A DNA stretch of 64,000 nucleotides, taken from RDYZ01 sp964518905. Lineage in GTDB: Bacteria; Cyanobacteriota; Cyanobacteriia; Cyanobacteriales; Geitlerinemataceae. A program made the translations under genes and the position numbers. The DNA is taken from contig CAZFJL010000009.1 in the NCBI GenBank assembly GCA_964518905.1, positions 29,171-93,170 on the forward strand, given 5' to 3'. The notes beneath the pieces are model-generated. The model worked only from the letters and a program-made list of their open reading frames with translations, made no database searches and was not told where the DNA came from. Of the stretch, positions 9,488 through 18,188 are shown piece after piece (position 1 is the stretch's first letter; every line of letters begins with the position of its first letter).

Positions 9488-9542
9488 GACCGGTCGTCTA
9501 GTTCGTCTTGTTTATACTAGACTCGTTGCCTGGTGAATGCAA
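9486..9542 (-). promoter_or_regulatory. Predicted promoter and TetR operator of the efflux operon
   Basis: Read on the minus strand: -35 TTGCAT (9537-9542), a 17-bp spacer, then -10 TAGTAT (9514-9519). The interrupted palindrome TAGACGACCGGTCTA (9486-9500) follows immediately and contains the perfect 8-bp palindrome GACCGGTC. This resembles TetR-family boxes of the TAGACC..GGTCTA class bound by NemR-type repressors. Its placement over the initial transcribed region suits repression of tetR-hlyD-acrB. The assignment is pattern-based only. Confidence 0.5.
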
Positions 9543-9611
9543 ACAAATGTTAAAAGAATCTCGTTAGCGTTATTGGATTTAAACCCGAACTCACCTTGAT
9601 GAGGATTTGAT

Positions 9612-9648
9612 CAAAAAAAAAGAACCCCGAAGTCTTCACTTCGGGGTT
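9612..9648 (-). terminator. Rho-independent terminator
   Basis: A perfect 10-bp stem, AACCCCGAAG (9623-9632) with CTTCGGGGTT (9639-9648), with a 6-nt loop. On the minus strand it is followed by a run of nine T. It lies just downstream of the minus-strand gene ending at 9696. Confidence 0.9.
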
Positions 9649-9695
9649 AGGGTCTATCCAAGGTAATCAGTCACGATGAAGCAAGCAAGGGCGAT

Positions 9696-10748
9696 CTATT
9701 CCGCTGCGGTTGACGCAACATCGCTCTCGGTTTTGCTACGAAGCTGGGGCTTGGGCGTGTCGCGATCGTGGCCCGTCGATTTTTGTGTATCGTGGGAGCC
9801 GCGATCGTCACGATCAAACTTTTTACGAAACGGCTTGCGTCCCGAAGTTCGTTTGGCGTTGCGTTTCGGCGGCATAGGGCCGACACACTCGCCGCGATCG
9901 ATTTCGAGCGCTGTACCGTTGCGGTGTACGTGAAAATCCCAGAAATGTCCGAGGGTACGGCCTTCAATCTTGCCCACGAGTGAAAGCTTGAAGAAGCGTG
10001 CCGTCTCGCCTTTTTTTCGCGGAGCTTGGCGAATTTTAACCACGGTGCACGATCGCTCTTCGGAATAGAAGACGACTTCGCCACGAATGGAAAAATAGTT
10101 ATCGTCTTCAACCTCAGAGGAAGCGATCTGCGTCTCTTCCGCGTCGGTCTCTGCTTCTTCCTGAGCGAGAGTCTCAGGCTCCCAAACACCGACGATTTGC
10201 AGGTGCAGCGATTCACTGTCCTGCTGGGTGCGCGGGTAGACCACCCAAAGGTGTGACTCCTCAAGATTGATATGTTTTTTGATCAGGCTCATCACCCGAC
10301 CCAACAACACCGAGTCAATTTCAGCTCCATCATCGCTAAAAAATGTCCCGCAGGTGAACTGGTCTTCTGAGGGGACGTATTTACCGCGTATCAGCCCGAT
10401 CGCGCGAAACTGCTTCGGTTCACTGGGGGCAGGAATCGGGCGAGAGCGATCCACCTCAGCGGGTGTTGTTGCCGCCACAGTAGCCGTCGCCGCCGGTATC
10501 GAAGCAGGAGGCTGCGAGGCTTTGACGCTCGTGGTGGTCTTGCTCGGTCGCGGTAAGGGCTTAACGGGAGACTGAAGCTTCATTCCAGACGTGGGTGTCG
10601 GGTGGACGTCGGTGGACGCCTCTGCGGTAGGCTTTGCCGGTGGGTTCGGTCGCTTGGGTGGTCGGGCGATCGGGAGATCGCTCGCATTGGTAGCTGAATT
10701 GTTGGTCACGACGTCGGAATTTTGGATAGACCGGGAAGGGGAACTCAT
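9696..10748 (-). CDS. Conserved cyanobacterial protein of unknown function with low-complexity ends
   Basis: 350 aa. The start is ATG 10748, preceded 6 nt upstream by a strong GGAGGAGG; the frame upstream of it is probably not translated. The N-terminal about 120 residues are Pro/Thr/Ala-rich and disordered. A folded core (about 120-290) begins FRAIGLIRGKYVPSEDQFTCGTFFSDDGAEIDSVLLG, written here only as a landmark at residues 112-150, with an acidic patch (AQEEAETDAEETQ) inside it. The C-terminal about 60 residues are Lys/Arg-rich (RNAKRTSGRKPFRKKFDRD), suggesting nucleic-acid binding. I do not recognise a named family. Single gene with its own terminator. Confidence 0.8.
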   Translation of the reverse strand: MSSPSRSIQNSDVVTNNSATNASDLPIARPPKRPNPPAKPTAEASTDVHPTPTSGMKLQSPVKPLPRPSKTTTSVKASQPPASIPAATATVAATTPAEVDRSRPIPAPSEPKQFRAIGLIRGKYVPSEDQFTCGTFFSDDGAEIDSVLLGRVMSLIKKHINLEESHLWVVYPRTQQDSESLHLQIVGVWEPETLAQEEAETDAEETQIASSEVEDDNYFSIRGEVVFYSEERSCTVVKIRQAPRKKGETARFFKLSLVGKIEGRTLGHFWDFHVHRNGTALEIDRGECVGPMPPKRNAKRTSGRKPFRKKFDRDDRGSHDTQKSTGHDRDTPKPQLRSKTESDVASTAAE

Positions 10749-11095
10749 ATAACCTCCTCCATAGGGAGATACATCCTCAGCGAGGCAAGACGCGAAAGGG
10801 CAAGTAGAGAGGCACGTACTATGGGTACGAAAAACCATCTCCACATTTAATCGACAGCGCTACGTTTTGGCAAACAGGATGATTCGCCTCAGTGCGATAC
10901 GAAAAAGAGAGCAGATTCGGCCTGCCTATTGTACTCAATGCGTTACCGGCAACCGACGATCCGTAATGTTTGCCGAATTTGTGGCTATTGCTGAAATCAA
11001 ACGCGAATCTTGCCGATGATTGAGCAATCAGAATTCGACTTAGACTTCAATCCCAACTTTAATCCCAACTTCAATCTCAACTTAAACTTCGAGGT
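10749..11095. other. Intergenic region with 12-bp tandem repeat
   Basis: Holds the RBS and leader of the minus-strand gene starting at 10748. Near 11046-11081 are three direct copies of a 12-bp unit (TTCAATCCCAAC with 1-2 changes per copy), ending just before the stop codon of the YyaL-type gene. No further gene is seen. Confidence 0.6.
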
Positions 11096-13216
11096 TTAGT
11101 CGTCGAGTCGCGCCTGAATTTGTTCAAATAATTGTTCGAGTTGGTGACTCGGCTCCTGGCACGCCAAGTCGTAGCAAACAATCCCGGCGATATCTGTTGG
11201 GAGATCAAAGCTCGCGGTGACGGAAGTGCTGGGAAAGTAGCGATCGAGGTAGGCTTTCGCCCAGTGGGGCTGAATGCGGACGTGGGCGTAATGTAGGCGA
11301 TCGTCGAGGGCAGCGATGAGGCTGGGGCAGGCTTGGGGCGTGTCGCGCATCAGCGAGGCAAAGGCGGCGAGGGCGCGATCGGCGTGGGCAAAGCGATCGG
11401 GATCGTCGGTGATTGCACCTAGGCGGATCAGGTTGGCGATCGCGATGCCATTCGGGGCGGGGGTGGCGTTATCTTGGGTGCTGCGCTCGCGGATGATTAG
11501 GTCGTCGCGATCGTCGGTGTTGTAGTAGCCGCCGCGATCGCCATCCCATAAATGCGCGTCGAATTCGGCCTGGAGATCGATCGCGGCCTCCAGATAGGTT
11601 TTAGCGATCGCCTCTCCCGGCGCTAGGGTTTGACAGGCTTGATGGAGATCGATCAGGGCTTTGATGAGCAGGGCGTAGTCTTCGGCTTGGGCGATCGTGG
11701 CCGGTTGGCCGTCGTAGCTAACGCGCTGCAAACGTCCGTTTGATCGTTGGTGCTGGAGGATAAAATCCGCCGCCCCACAGGCCAGATCGAGGTACGACTC
11801 GCGGTGAAATACAGCGGCGGCTTTCGCTAAACCGGAGATGGTGAGGGCATTCCAGGAAACGATCGCCTTAGTGTCGGTCACAGGGGGAATGCGGCCCGAT
11901 CGGGGTTGGGTTTTTGCCTCATGGTTATTGCGAGCGGGTTCGTAGCGATCGCAGGTGTCGCGATTCTGACCGTAACGCAGCGCAAATAATGTATCGAGCG
12001 CCGTACGAATAACGGTGCTGATATGCCCAGTATCACGCCGCTGTAAGACGTTTTTGCCTTCAAAATTACCGTCGGGCGTAAGGCTAAATCGCTTCTGAAG
12101 CTCTGCGAGTTCTATCGGCGTTAAAGCATCGGTCAATTCATCCCAAGACCAGACATAAAACGCGCCCTCGTCCGGTTCTGCCGCGATCAGCGTGGTGAAA
12201 TTATCCGCATCTTGAGAAGCGTAGAAAAACCCCGCCGGATCGGTCATTTCGCGCTGAAGCCATTCCACCGTTCCCGCGATCGCCGTTTCAAAGACCGGTT
12301 CACGACCGCCCGCCCGCCACAGTTCGGTCAGGAATTCCAAGGCAAGGCCGTTATCGTACAGCATCTTTTCAAAGTGCGGCACTGTCCAGGTGGCATCGAC
12401 GGTATAGCGATGGAAGCCGCCGCCGACGTGGTCATAAATCCCACCCAGACACAGATCGATCGCCCGCTGATTGCAAACCCGATAGGGATCGACCTCGCGA
12501 TCCGTCTCACGATCTGCGCCACCCTCAAACCGCAAGCCGCGTAGCGCCGTGAGCGCGTAGGGAAGCGAGGGAAAACTCGGCGCACGACCGTGGGGAGCGG
12601 TCACTTTTGCGGCGATCGCCAAGCCCCGCGCGAGCGTTGAGCGATCGGCCATGCGTTGAGCGACGGGATCTAAATCGTCTAATGCTTGCGGTGATGTCAA
12701 TTGCGCCTCATCGTCACCCCGCAACAGTGCCGCTTTGAGATCCGCTTCCACCGATCGCAGCTTCTCGATTTCGGTGTCATACATCTCACGCAGACGCGCC
12801 AACACCTGCAAAAATCCCGGTCTGCCATACATCGGCGTCATCCCGAAATACGTCCCGCCATAAAACGGCACCAGACTATCGGGCAGCAAAAACGTATTCA
12901 GCGGCCAGCCGCCCTGCCCGATCATCAGTTGCAGCGCCTGCATATAAATGCTGTCAATGTCGGGGCGCTCTTCGCGATCGACCTTGATCGGCAAAAAATT
13001 ATCATTCAAAAATGTCGCGATCGCGGCATCCGAAAACGCCTCCCCTTCCATCACCGTGCACCAGTGACAGCTCGAATAGCCGATCGATAAAAAAATCGGT
13101 TTATTCTCCCGTCGTGCCGTCGCGATCGCCTCGTCGCACCACGGCCACCAGTCGATCGGATTATCGGCATGTTTACGCAGGTAGAGGCTAGCGGACTGGG
13201 CGAGACGGTTGGACAT
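11096..13216 (-). CDS. YyaL/SSP411-type protein (thioredoxin-like N-domain plus six-hairpin glycosidase-like domain)
   Basis: 706 aa, typical of the DUF255 (spermatogenesis-associated protein 20-like) family. The N-terminal thioredoxin fold (about 1-165) has the conserved NPIDWWPW, IFLSIGYSSCHWCTVM (CxxC active-site pair) and VDREERPDID motifs. The common MEHESF reads MEGEAF here. The remainder is an (alpha/alpha)6 barrel with GGIYDHVGGGFHRYTVD and HFEKMLYDN motifs. Biochemical function is unproven in bacteria; a redox or sugar-related role is inferred from fold only. It is followed on the same strand by nothing close, and psaK lies 127 bp upstream on the same strand. Confidence 0.92.
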   Translation of the reverse strand: MSNRLAQSASLYLRKHADNPIDWWPWCDEAIATARRENKPIFLSIGYSSCHWCTVMEGEAFSDAAIATFLNDNFLPIKVDREERPDIDSIYMQALQLMIGQGGWPLNTFLLPDSLVPFYGGTYFGMTPMYGRPGFLQVLARLREMYDTEIEKLRSVEADLKAALLRGDDEAQLTSPQALDDLDPVAQRMADRSTLARGLAIAAKVTAPHGRAPSFPSLPYALTALRGLRFEGGADRETDREVDPYRVCNQRAIDLCLGGIYDHVGGGFHRYTVDATWTVPHFEKMLYDNGLALEFLTELWRAGGREPVFETAIAGTVEWLQREMTDPAGFFYASQDADNFTTLIAAEPDEGAFYVWSWDELTDALTPIELAELQKRFSLTPDGNFEGKNVLQRRDTGHISTVIRTALDTLFALRYGQNRDTCDRYEPARNNHEAKTQPRSGRIPPVTDTKAIVSWNALTISGLAKAAAVFHRESYLDLACGAADFILQHQRSNGRLQRVSYDGQPATIAQAEDYALLIKALIDLHQACQTLAPGEAIAKTYLEAAIDLQAEFDAHLWDGDRGGYYNTDDRDDLIIRERSTQDNATPAPNGIAIANLIRLGAITDDPDRFAHADRALAAFASLMRDTPQACPSLIAALDDRLHYAHVRIQPHWAKAYLDRYFPSTSVTASFDLPTDIAGIVCYDLACQEPSHQLEQLFEQIQARLDD

Positions 13217-13343
13217 GATGGCGGCAAACGCGAACGGGAGAACAGCGATAACGACAGTGCAGAGTGAGACAAAATGCTGTTGCGCGTTGACGTTTACGGC
13301 TCTAGAGCATCAACGCGAAACAACAGAACGGCAGCTCGATCGT

Positions 13344-13607
13344 CTAGATGACGCCCGCACTCGCCAAGCCCAGGATCATGCCCGCGCCGAGAACATGACC
13401 CAGGCTCATCGTCGCCAACAGCTCGACCCAGCCAAACCCCTTAAACAAACCGGGAACTTGCACCGGCAGAGCGGGGCCTTGGCCGGGATTTTGGATCGCG
13501 AAACGACCGATCGAGATGACAAATAGATTGCACAGAATCATCGTGAGGCCAACGGTCGGCGTCCACGCGATCGACAGTCCGGTAGCCAAAATGGGTTGAA
13601 TGTACAT
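13344..13607 (-). CDS. psaK: Photosystem I reaction centre subunit PsaK (subunit X)
   Basis: 87 aa with two transmembrane helices separated by a Gly/Pro-rich stromal loop (QNPGQGPALPVQVPGLF). It is recognised by the N-terminal PTVGLTMILCNLFVISIGRFAIQ region and the C-terminal helix SLGHVLGAGMILGLASAGVI. PsaK sits at the edge of photosystem I, binds chlorophyll and carotenoid, and takes part in antenna and state-transition contacts. The start is ATG 13607. Cyanobacteria often carry two psaK genes (psaK1/psaK2); I cannot tell which this is. Confidence 0.95.
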   Translation of the reverse strand: MYIQPILATGLSIAWTPTVGLTMILCNLFVISIGRFAIQNPGQGPALPVQVPGLFKGFGWVELLATMSLGHVLGAGMILGLASAGVI

Positions 13608-13903
13608 GGTTATTTCTCGGTTGTTTTTAGGAAACAGGTATTAAAACGCGGCATCGATTGACGATTTCGAGTACTAGAAACGCTATAGAAGAAATACCTA
13701 GGAACGCAATGCTCGTTCTTAATTCGCAATATTTCGCGTATTGGTTTTAGCGTTTTAGCCGCGATCGCGAGAAATTCTTGAACGTGGGTCACCCATCACC
13801 GAGAAGCGTCATCAATCGTGTACTTTTATGAAGACCCTCCGGTAGCTAGCGATCGCGGCTAGAATAGCTCGGGAATTTGCCCTTTAATTCGCGCCTCACC
13901 ACA
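13608..13903. other. Divergent intergenic region between psaK and the M23 peptidase gene
   Basis: About 300 bp between divergent genes. On the minus strand, TTGCGT, a 16-bp spacer and TATAGC (around 13684-13711) form a plausible but weak psaK promoter. No convincing gene is seen. A 60-codon minus ORF ending at the psaK start looks like leader sequence. Confidence 0.4.
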
Positions 13904-14521
13904 ATGCCCATTCCGAAGATCGATCGCTGTGTCGCCTTGGCTAAACGCTGTGGATATTCTGGCTCAGTTCTGAGCGCGATCGGGTCGATCCTACTCGGCA
14001 GCGCCCTGTTACCGAGCGCGATCGCCGAAACCGACACGGCCTACCGTTCCTCGATTTCACCGGGGCAGTGGGCGAGCGCCTCATTTCCCGTCGAAGACTT
14101 CCAGGCGTATACCTCTGCTTTTGGCTATCGCGGCGGCGTGATGGGTGGCGGCAGCGAGTTTCATTCCGGGCTCGATCTGGCGGCTCCGGAGGGGAGCTAT
14201 ATCCGTAATTGGTGGTCGGGGACAGTGGTTCAGACGATCGACGACGATCGCTGCGGTACAGGTCTCGTAGTCAAGTCCGGCGATTGGGAGCATGTTTACT
14301 GTCACATGCAGGGCTATGTCGAGACGATCGATGGCGTCCGTACTCTTGTCGATCGCGATGGCGGCATTCTAATCCAACAGGGACAGCAGCTTCCGACCTC
14401 AGCCCGGATTGGTCGTGTCGGCATGACCGGACGCACCACCGGCCCCCACTTACATTGGGGGCTGGTCTATCAAGATGAATGGGTCGATCCAGCGACGGTG
14501 ATTCGAGCGATGGCGGGTTAA
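13904..14521 (+). CDS. Secreted M23-family (LytM-like) metallopeptidase
   Basis: 205 aa from ATG 13904; a TTG start 27 nt upstream is the alternative. An N-terminal signal sequence (hydrophobic segment around 17-42, ending LPSAIAETD) precedes the peptidase domain. Zinc-site motifs are visible: FHSGLDLAAPEG (HxxxD) and HLHWGLVY (HxH), with YCHMQGY between them. These are the elements of an active lysostaphin-type endopeptidase that cuts peptidoglycan cross-bridges. There is no LysM or SH3 binding domain. Likely periplasmic, acting in wall remodelling. The gene stands alone. Confidence 0.9.
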   Translation: MPIPKIDRCVALAKRCGYSGSVLSAIGSILLGSALLPSAIAETDTAYRSSISPGQWASASFPVEDFQAYTSAFGYRGGVMGGGSEFHSGLDLAAPEGSYIRNWWSGTVVQTIDDDRCGTGLVVKSGDWEHVYCHMQGYVETIDGVRTLVDRDGGILIQQGQQLPTSARIGRVGMTGRTTGPHLHWGLVYQDEWVDPATVIRAMAG

Positions 14522-14806
14522 CGCGAAATGATAATGCACGCGTAATAATGCCCACGCACAACGACGACGCCCGAAATATCGCCTCATCCACCAAGACTCC
14601 AAGCATTCGCTCTCGATTGATTAACGCCGATCGAGAGTCTTGAGATTTCTAAAACCTCAAAGCTCTGGAGTTGCTGTTTATAGTCAGTTCAATTATTTTC
14701 AGAACATGCCGAACTATTCGCTGCGCGAAGGCTACGCCCACGACTCAGCTCAGTGCTCATAGCCGTTGTTGTGTTTGATTTTTTACAGAACCGGATTTCG
14801 TATTAT
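14522..14806. other. Intergenic region with degraded repeats
   Basis: Contains half of the AAAACCTCAAAG hairpin family (14651-14668) and the truncated MITE copy at 14741-14805. No gene is seen. Confidence 0.5.
14741..14805. repeat. Partial copy of the 9366-9487 MITE-like element
   Basis: Shares CTCAGTGCTCATAG and the full right terminal repeat CGGATTTCGTAT (14792-14803) with the copy at 9366-9487. The left inverted end is missing, so it is a truncated relic. It abuts the stop codon of the membrane-protein gene ending at 14807. Confidence 0.6.
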
Positions 14807-15565
14807 CTAATCTTGAATCGTAATTTTGACCTGCTTAACCTGAGCTTGCAAATACGAAAGAAGAGTATGAATGAATATAATAATTCCGCACATTTCTAAG
14901 CCTTCCTCAAAGCCGACAAATAGAGAATAAATGAAGTTACGCCCAAAACGCTCATCCCACGCTCCCCCAAACATTTCTATGCCAATTGCTCCACAGATAT
15001 AGACAAAGCCTGACAGTAAAAAAGCATGGCGAAATTGCATCGGTAAAGACTTGAGAAACCGAAGGAAAATCAGGAATACAACCCCCACAAATAGCATTCC
15101 GGGTACAACCCAAGAAAAGTAAAATAAGCCGCCACCTACTCCATATTTATCTAAAACTGGCGATACGAATTCCCCTAATCTTTCATGAAATGAGAAAGCT
15201 TCATCAAAAGCAAGTAGCAGAAAAATAAAAGACAATAAAATCCAGTAGCCGACTCGTCTTTGTTGGAGGAATTTTGCGATATACGAATTGATTCCTAACA
15301 AACAGGAGGACGAGAATAGCAGTAGAGTCGAAAATAGCGTGGGAATATTTCTCTCAGTATCAAGTCCTGTCCAGAATCCCAATGTCATGATTCTGATAGA
15401 GTTCTCGCTCGTGACGATTGCATCAACAAGATGTCCGCAGAAAAACAGCGCAACACAGAGAAAAAGAAACTTCGTTACTTTTATCTTTGGAATATTTAAG
15501 GAAGCTTCTTGAGTCGCTATTTCGGTTGAATTTGTTCTCTTGAGAAGATCTAATATTGGCAACAT
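14807..15565 (-). CDS. Multi-pass membrane protein of unknown function, AT-rich
   Basis: 252 aa from ATG 15565; a GTG at 15604 would add 13 residues. About six hydrophobic segments are visible. A charged motif sits in a loop after the third: LAFDEAFSFHERLGE (near residues 120-135). GLEMCGIIIFIHTLL is at the end. DE...HE motifs of this kind are seen in uncharacterised membrane proteins; I cannot assign a function. Base composition is clearly AT-richer than its neighbours (ftsH, M23 peptidase) and codon use lacks the usual GATCG-rich style, so it may be a transferred gene. It is flanked by the truncated MITE and by the ftsH terminator. Confidence 0.75.
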   Translation of the reverse strand: MLPILDLLKRTNSTEIATQEASLNIPKIKVTKFLFLCVALFFCGHLVDAIVTSENSIRIMTLGFWTGLDTERNIPTLFSTLLLFSSSCLLGINSYIAKFLQQRRVGYWILLSFIFLLLAFDEAFSFHERLGEFVSPVLDKYGVGGGLFYFSWVVPGMLFVGVVFLIFLRFLKSLPMQFRHAFLLSGFVYICGAIGIEMFGGAWDERFGRNFIYSLFVGFEEGLEMCGIIIFIHTLLSYLQAQVKQVKITIQD

Positions 15566-15639
15566 TATAAATATTTGCTCTGAATATTGAAAGGATATGA
15601 GCACGAGTCAGTGAAGTCTAGATAATATTGATTAATAGC

Positions 15640-15687
15640 AAAAAAAGCAATGCGGACTCGCAACTCGGGTAGTCGCAAGTCCACATT
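15640..15687 (-). terminator. Probable terminator of ftsH
   Basis: Minus-strand stem AATGTGGACTTGC with GCGAGTCCGCATT (11 of 13 positions Watson-Crick, the rest G-U or mismatch), followed by a run of seven T. It lies about 95 bp past the ftsH stop. Confidence 0.75.
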
Positions 15688-15780
15688 ATCTTGCATAGCT
15701 CTTTACTAGAATGAAACCGCCGTAACGTTGAACACGTTTATGAGCCGATTTTTATTCCTTTAGGCGATGCTCTGATTCGA

Positions 15781-17766
15781 TTAAGACATTACAACAGTCG
15801 CCTTCGCCTCATCACGATCGACCTGACCGTCACGATCGGCTTGATCCGCCGCAAGATTCTGCTGTTTATCCGGTAGCTGCGTATATTCCGCCACGATTTT
15901 ACGAAACTCGCTGCCCTCGATCGTCTCGCATTCAATCAACAGATCCACCAGCCGATCCATCACCGCCCGATTTTGCTGCAATAGATCGCAGGCACGCTCG
16001 TAACACTGCTGCGAAATCTCACGCACTCGATGATCAATCCGTGTCGCCATCTCTTCGGAATATTCCGTGCTGGGCATCATGTTGCGCCCGAGGAAGACCT
16101 GACCATTGGGGCGTTCAAGCGCCAGGGGGCCGAGGTCAGACATGCCGAGCTGTGTCACCATTTCGCGAGCCACTTTTGTGACGTTTTGCAGATCATTAGA
16201 CGCGCCGATCGTGATTTCTGAATCACCGAACACGACTTGTTCCGCCGCCCGTCCGCCGAGGAAAATCACGATTAAATCCGTCATCCAGGCGCGGGTATAC
16301 AGGCCACTATCGACCATTTCTTCGTTGAAAATCTGCTGGGCAAACCCGCCGATACCACCTGATCGCGGCACGATCGTCACTTTATTCAACGGATCGGCAT
16401 GATCGAGCAACGTCATCAACAGCGCATGACCGACCTCGTGATAGGCAATTAAACGCTTTTTCTTGCTATCGAGTAGCGGCGTCAGCGACAGGCCGATCGT
16501 CACGCGATCAATCGCATCGTCAATCTCGGCATCCTCGATCGCCTCCTTGCGCCGTCGCGCCGTCAGGATCGCCGCTTCGTTGAGCAAATTCGCCAGATCT
16601 GCCCCGGAAAATCCTGGTGTGCGCCGCGCGATTTTTTCGAGCGAGACGGCCTCGGACATTTTCTTGGTGCGGGCGTGGACTTCGAGGATGCCGAGGCGAC
16701 CGTTGTAGGCCGGGAGATCGACGGTGACTTGGCGATCGAAGCGACCCGGACGCAGCAAGGCTGAGTCGAGGACATCGGGGCGGTTGGTGGCCGCGATCGC
16801 AATGATGCCCGTGTTGCCCTCGAAGCCGTCCATTTCCGTGAGGAGCTGATTTAGGGTTTGCTCGCGCTCATCATTGCCGCCGCCGATGCCCGTGCCGCGT
16901 TGGCGTCCGACCGCGTCGATTTCGTCGATAAACACCAAACAGGGCGCATTTTCCTTGGCTTTACGGAACAGATCCCGCACACGGGACGCGCCAATCCCGA
17001 CAAACATCTCGACAAATTCCGAACCGGAAATACTGAAAAACGGTACGCCCGCTTCACCGGCGATCGCTTTCGCCAGCAGCGTTTTACCCGTTCCCGGTGG
17101 GCCAATCAGCAGCATTCCGCGTGGAATTCGCGCCCCGATCGCCGTGAAGCGTTCCGGCTCCTTGAGGAACGTCACGACCTCTTGCAATTCTTCCTTCGCT
17201 TCTTCGACTCCGGCCACATCATCGAACGTGACGCCGGTTTTCGCTTCCATTTGGAATCGCGCCCGCGATCGGCCAAAATTCAGCGCATTATTGCCCGACT
17301 GCGCCGATCGCTTGACGATCAACATCAGCCCGCCGATCAAAATCCCAATCACAATAATATGACCGAGCATCGCCACCGCCGCGCTGTTATCCGGCGTCGG
17401 GTTGCTCGCAACATCAACATTGTTCGCCCGTAACAGCTCTACCAGCGTTGGATCATCCTCAAACAGCGTCACTTTGTAAGGTGCTTCGCTTTCTTGGGAA
17501 TCCTTGAGGCGAACTCGCGCAATTTGCAATGCCGGGTCGAGTTCGACCGACTTAACATCGCCTCCCTCGATGCTTTCGATAAACTCGCCGTAGCTGAGTT
17601 CCTTCTCACGATTTCCAGGCGATTGCCCCAAGGCCGGTGTGCCCATTAACAAGACCTGCACCAACGCCCAGCTTGCGGCCAGGGTGCGGAGGGACGGGCG
17701 ACGACGCGGTATACGCGGCGATCGACGGGACGAAAAAAGAGCGTGAAGCTCGGTCTGAAAAGTCAT
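15781..17766 (-). CDS. ftsH: ATP-dependent zinc metalloprotease FtsH
   Basis: 661 aa from ATG 17766; a GTG two codons upstream is possible. This membrane-anchored AAA+ protease of the thylakoid or plasma membrane removes damaged membrane proteins such as photosystem II D1. It has an N-terminal hydrophobic segment (ASWALVQVLLMGTPALG), a lumenal/periplasmic domain, a second TM (HIIVIGILIGGLMLIV), Walker A GPPGTGKT, Walker B CLVFIDEIDAVG, the SRH region, and the zinc-binding AYHEVGHALL (HExxH). Cyanobacteria have four FtsH paralogues; this sequence has the complete protease core, but I do not assign FtsH1-4. Monocistronic with its own terminator. Confidence 0.96.
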   Translation of the reverse strand: MTFQTELHALFSSRRSPRIPRRRPSLRTLAASWALVQVLLMGTPALGQSPGNREKELSYGEFIESIEGGDVKSVELDPALQIARVRLKDSQESEAPYKVTLFEDDPTLVELLRANNVDVASNPTPDNSAAVAMLGHIIVIGILIGGLMLIVKRSAQSGNNALNFGRSRARFQMEAKTGVTFDDVAGVEEAKEELQEVVTFLKEPERFTAIGARIPRGMLLIGPPGTGKTLLAKAIAGEAGVPFFSISGSEFVEMFVGIGASRVRDLFRKAKENAPCLVFIDEIDAVGRQRGTGIGGGNDEREQTLNQLLTEMDGFEGNTGIIAIAATNRPDVLDSALLRPGRFDRQVTVDLPAYNGRLGILEVHARTKKMSEAVSLEKIARRTPGFSGADLANLLNEAAILTARRRKEAIEDAEIDDAIDRVTIGLSLTPLLDSKKKRLIAYHEVGHALLMTLLDHADPLNKVTIVPRSGGIGGFAQQIFNEEMVDSGLYTRAWMTDLIVIFLGGRAAEQVVFGDSEITIGASNDLQNVTKVAREMVTQLGMSDLGPLALERPNGQVFLGRNMMPSTEYSEEMATRIDHRVREISQQCYERACDLLQQNRAVMDRLVDLLIECETIEGSEFRKIVAEYTQLPDKQQNLAADQADRDGQVDRDEAKATVVMS

Positions 17767-17950
17767 CGGCACGAAGAAGCGCTAACGGGGCGTCGATTGT
17801 AACGGCATGTTTCGAGAACGTCTTTCTAGTTTAACGCTCTCGACGATCCGTGCCGCACGCGATTGTTGATTCAAGGCGACCAATCTCAATGAGAATCGAT
17901 CAGAAACAGGTTAAGAGCATATCCAGCATTCGTATCTCGGTGCAGTTCTA

Positions 17951-18076
17951 GGGGCTGTCATCAATTAAATTTGTAGCCTTGATTCAGCAAGGGTTTCAGC
18001 CCCTTTTGTTTTTTGTTGGGTCGGGCGTTCAACAGCTTACCCCGTCAGGGGTCTGGTGCTAATTGATGACACGCCC
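17951..18076 (+). mobile_element. 126-bp MITE, copy A
   Basis: Non-coding element whose ends GGGGCTGTCATCAATTA and TAATTGATGACACGCCC(T) are imperfect inverted repeats, flanked by TA on both sides (17949-17950 and 18077-18078). A same-length copy in opposite orientation lies at 44096-44221. Internal text such as GGGTCGGGCGTTCAACAGC is common to both. It is probably mobilised in trans by a transposase with TA or YTAR target preference (IS5 or IS630-like). Confidence 0.8.
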
Positions 18077-18188
18077 TAACAGGACTATTTGGATAAAAGT
18101 TGCCCGATCGCCCCGCTGCGTTCTAGCGTATGGACAACGTCCAAGGTTCACCCAACCTTCAGCTTTTCTCTTTCCTCACCTGAGCGCC

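Noticed and set aside
9671..10264. 197-codon minus ORF in another frame
   Set aside because: Arg/Ser-rich shadow of the gene at 9696-10748, which has a strong RBS and better composition.
13610..13792. 60-codon ORF upstream of psaK on the minus strand
   Set aside because: No RBS and no protein-like pattern; it covers the probable psaK promoter and leader.
18063..18188. Longer DUF4399 protein starting inside the MITE
   Set aside because: Signal peptide position shows that ATG 18189 is the start.
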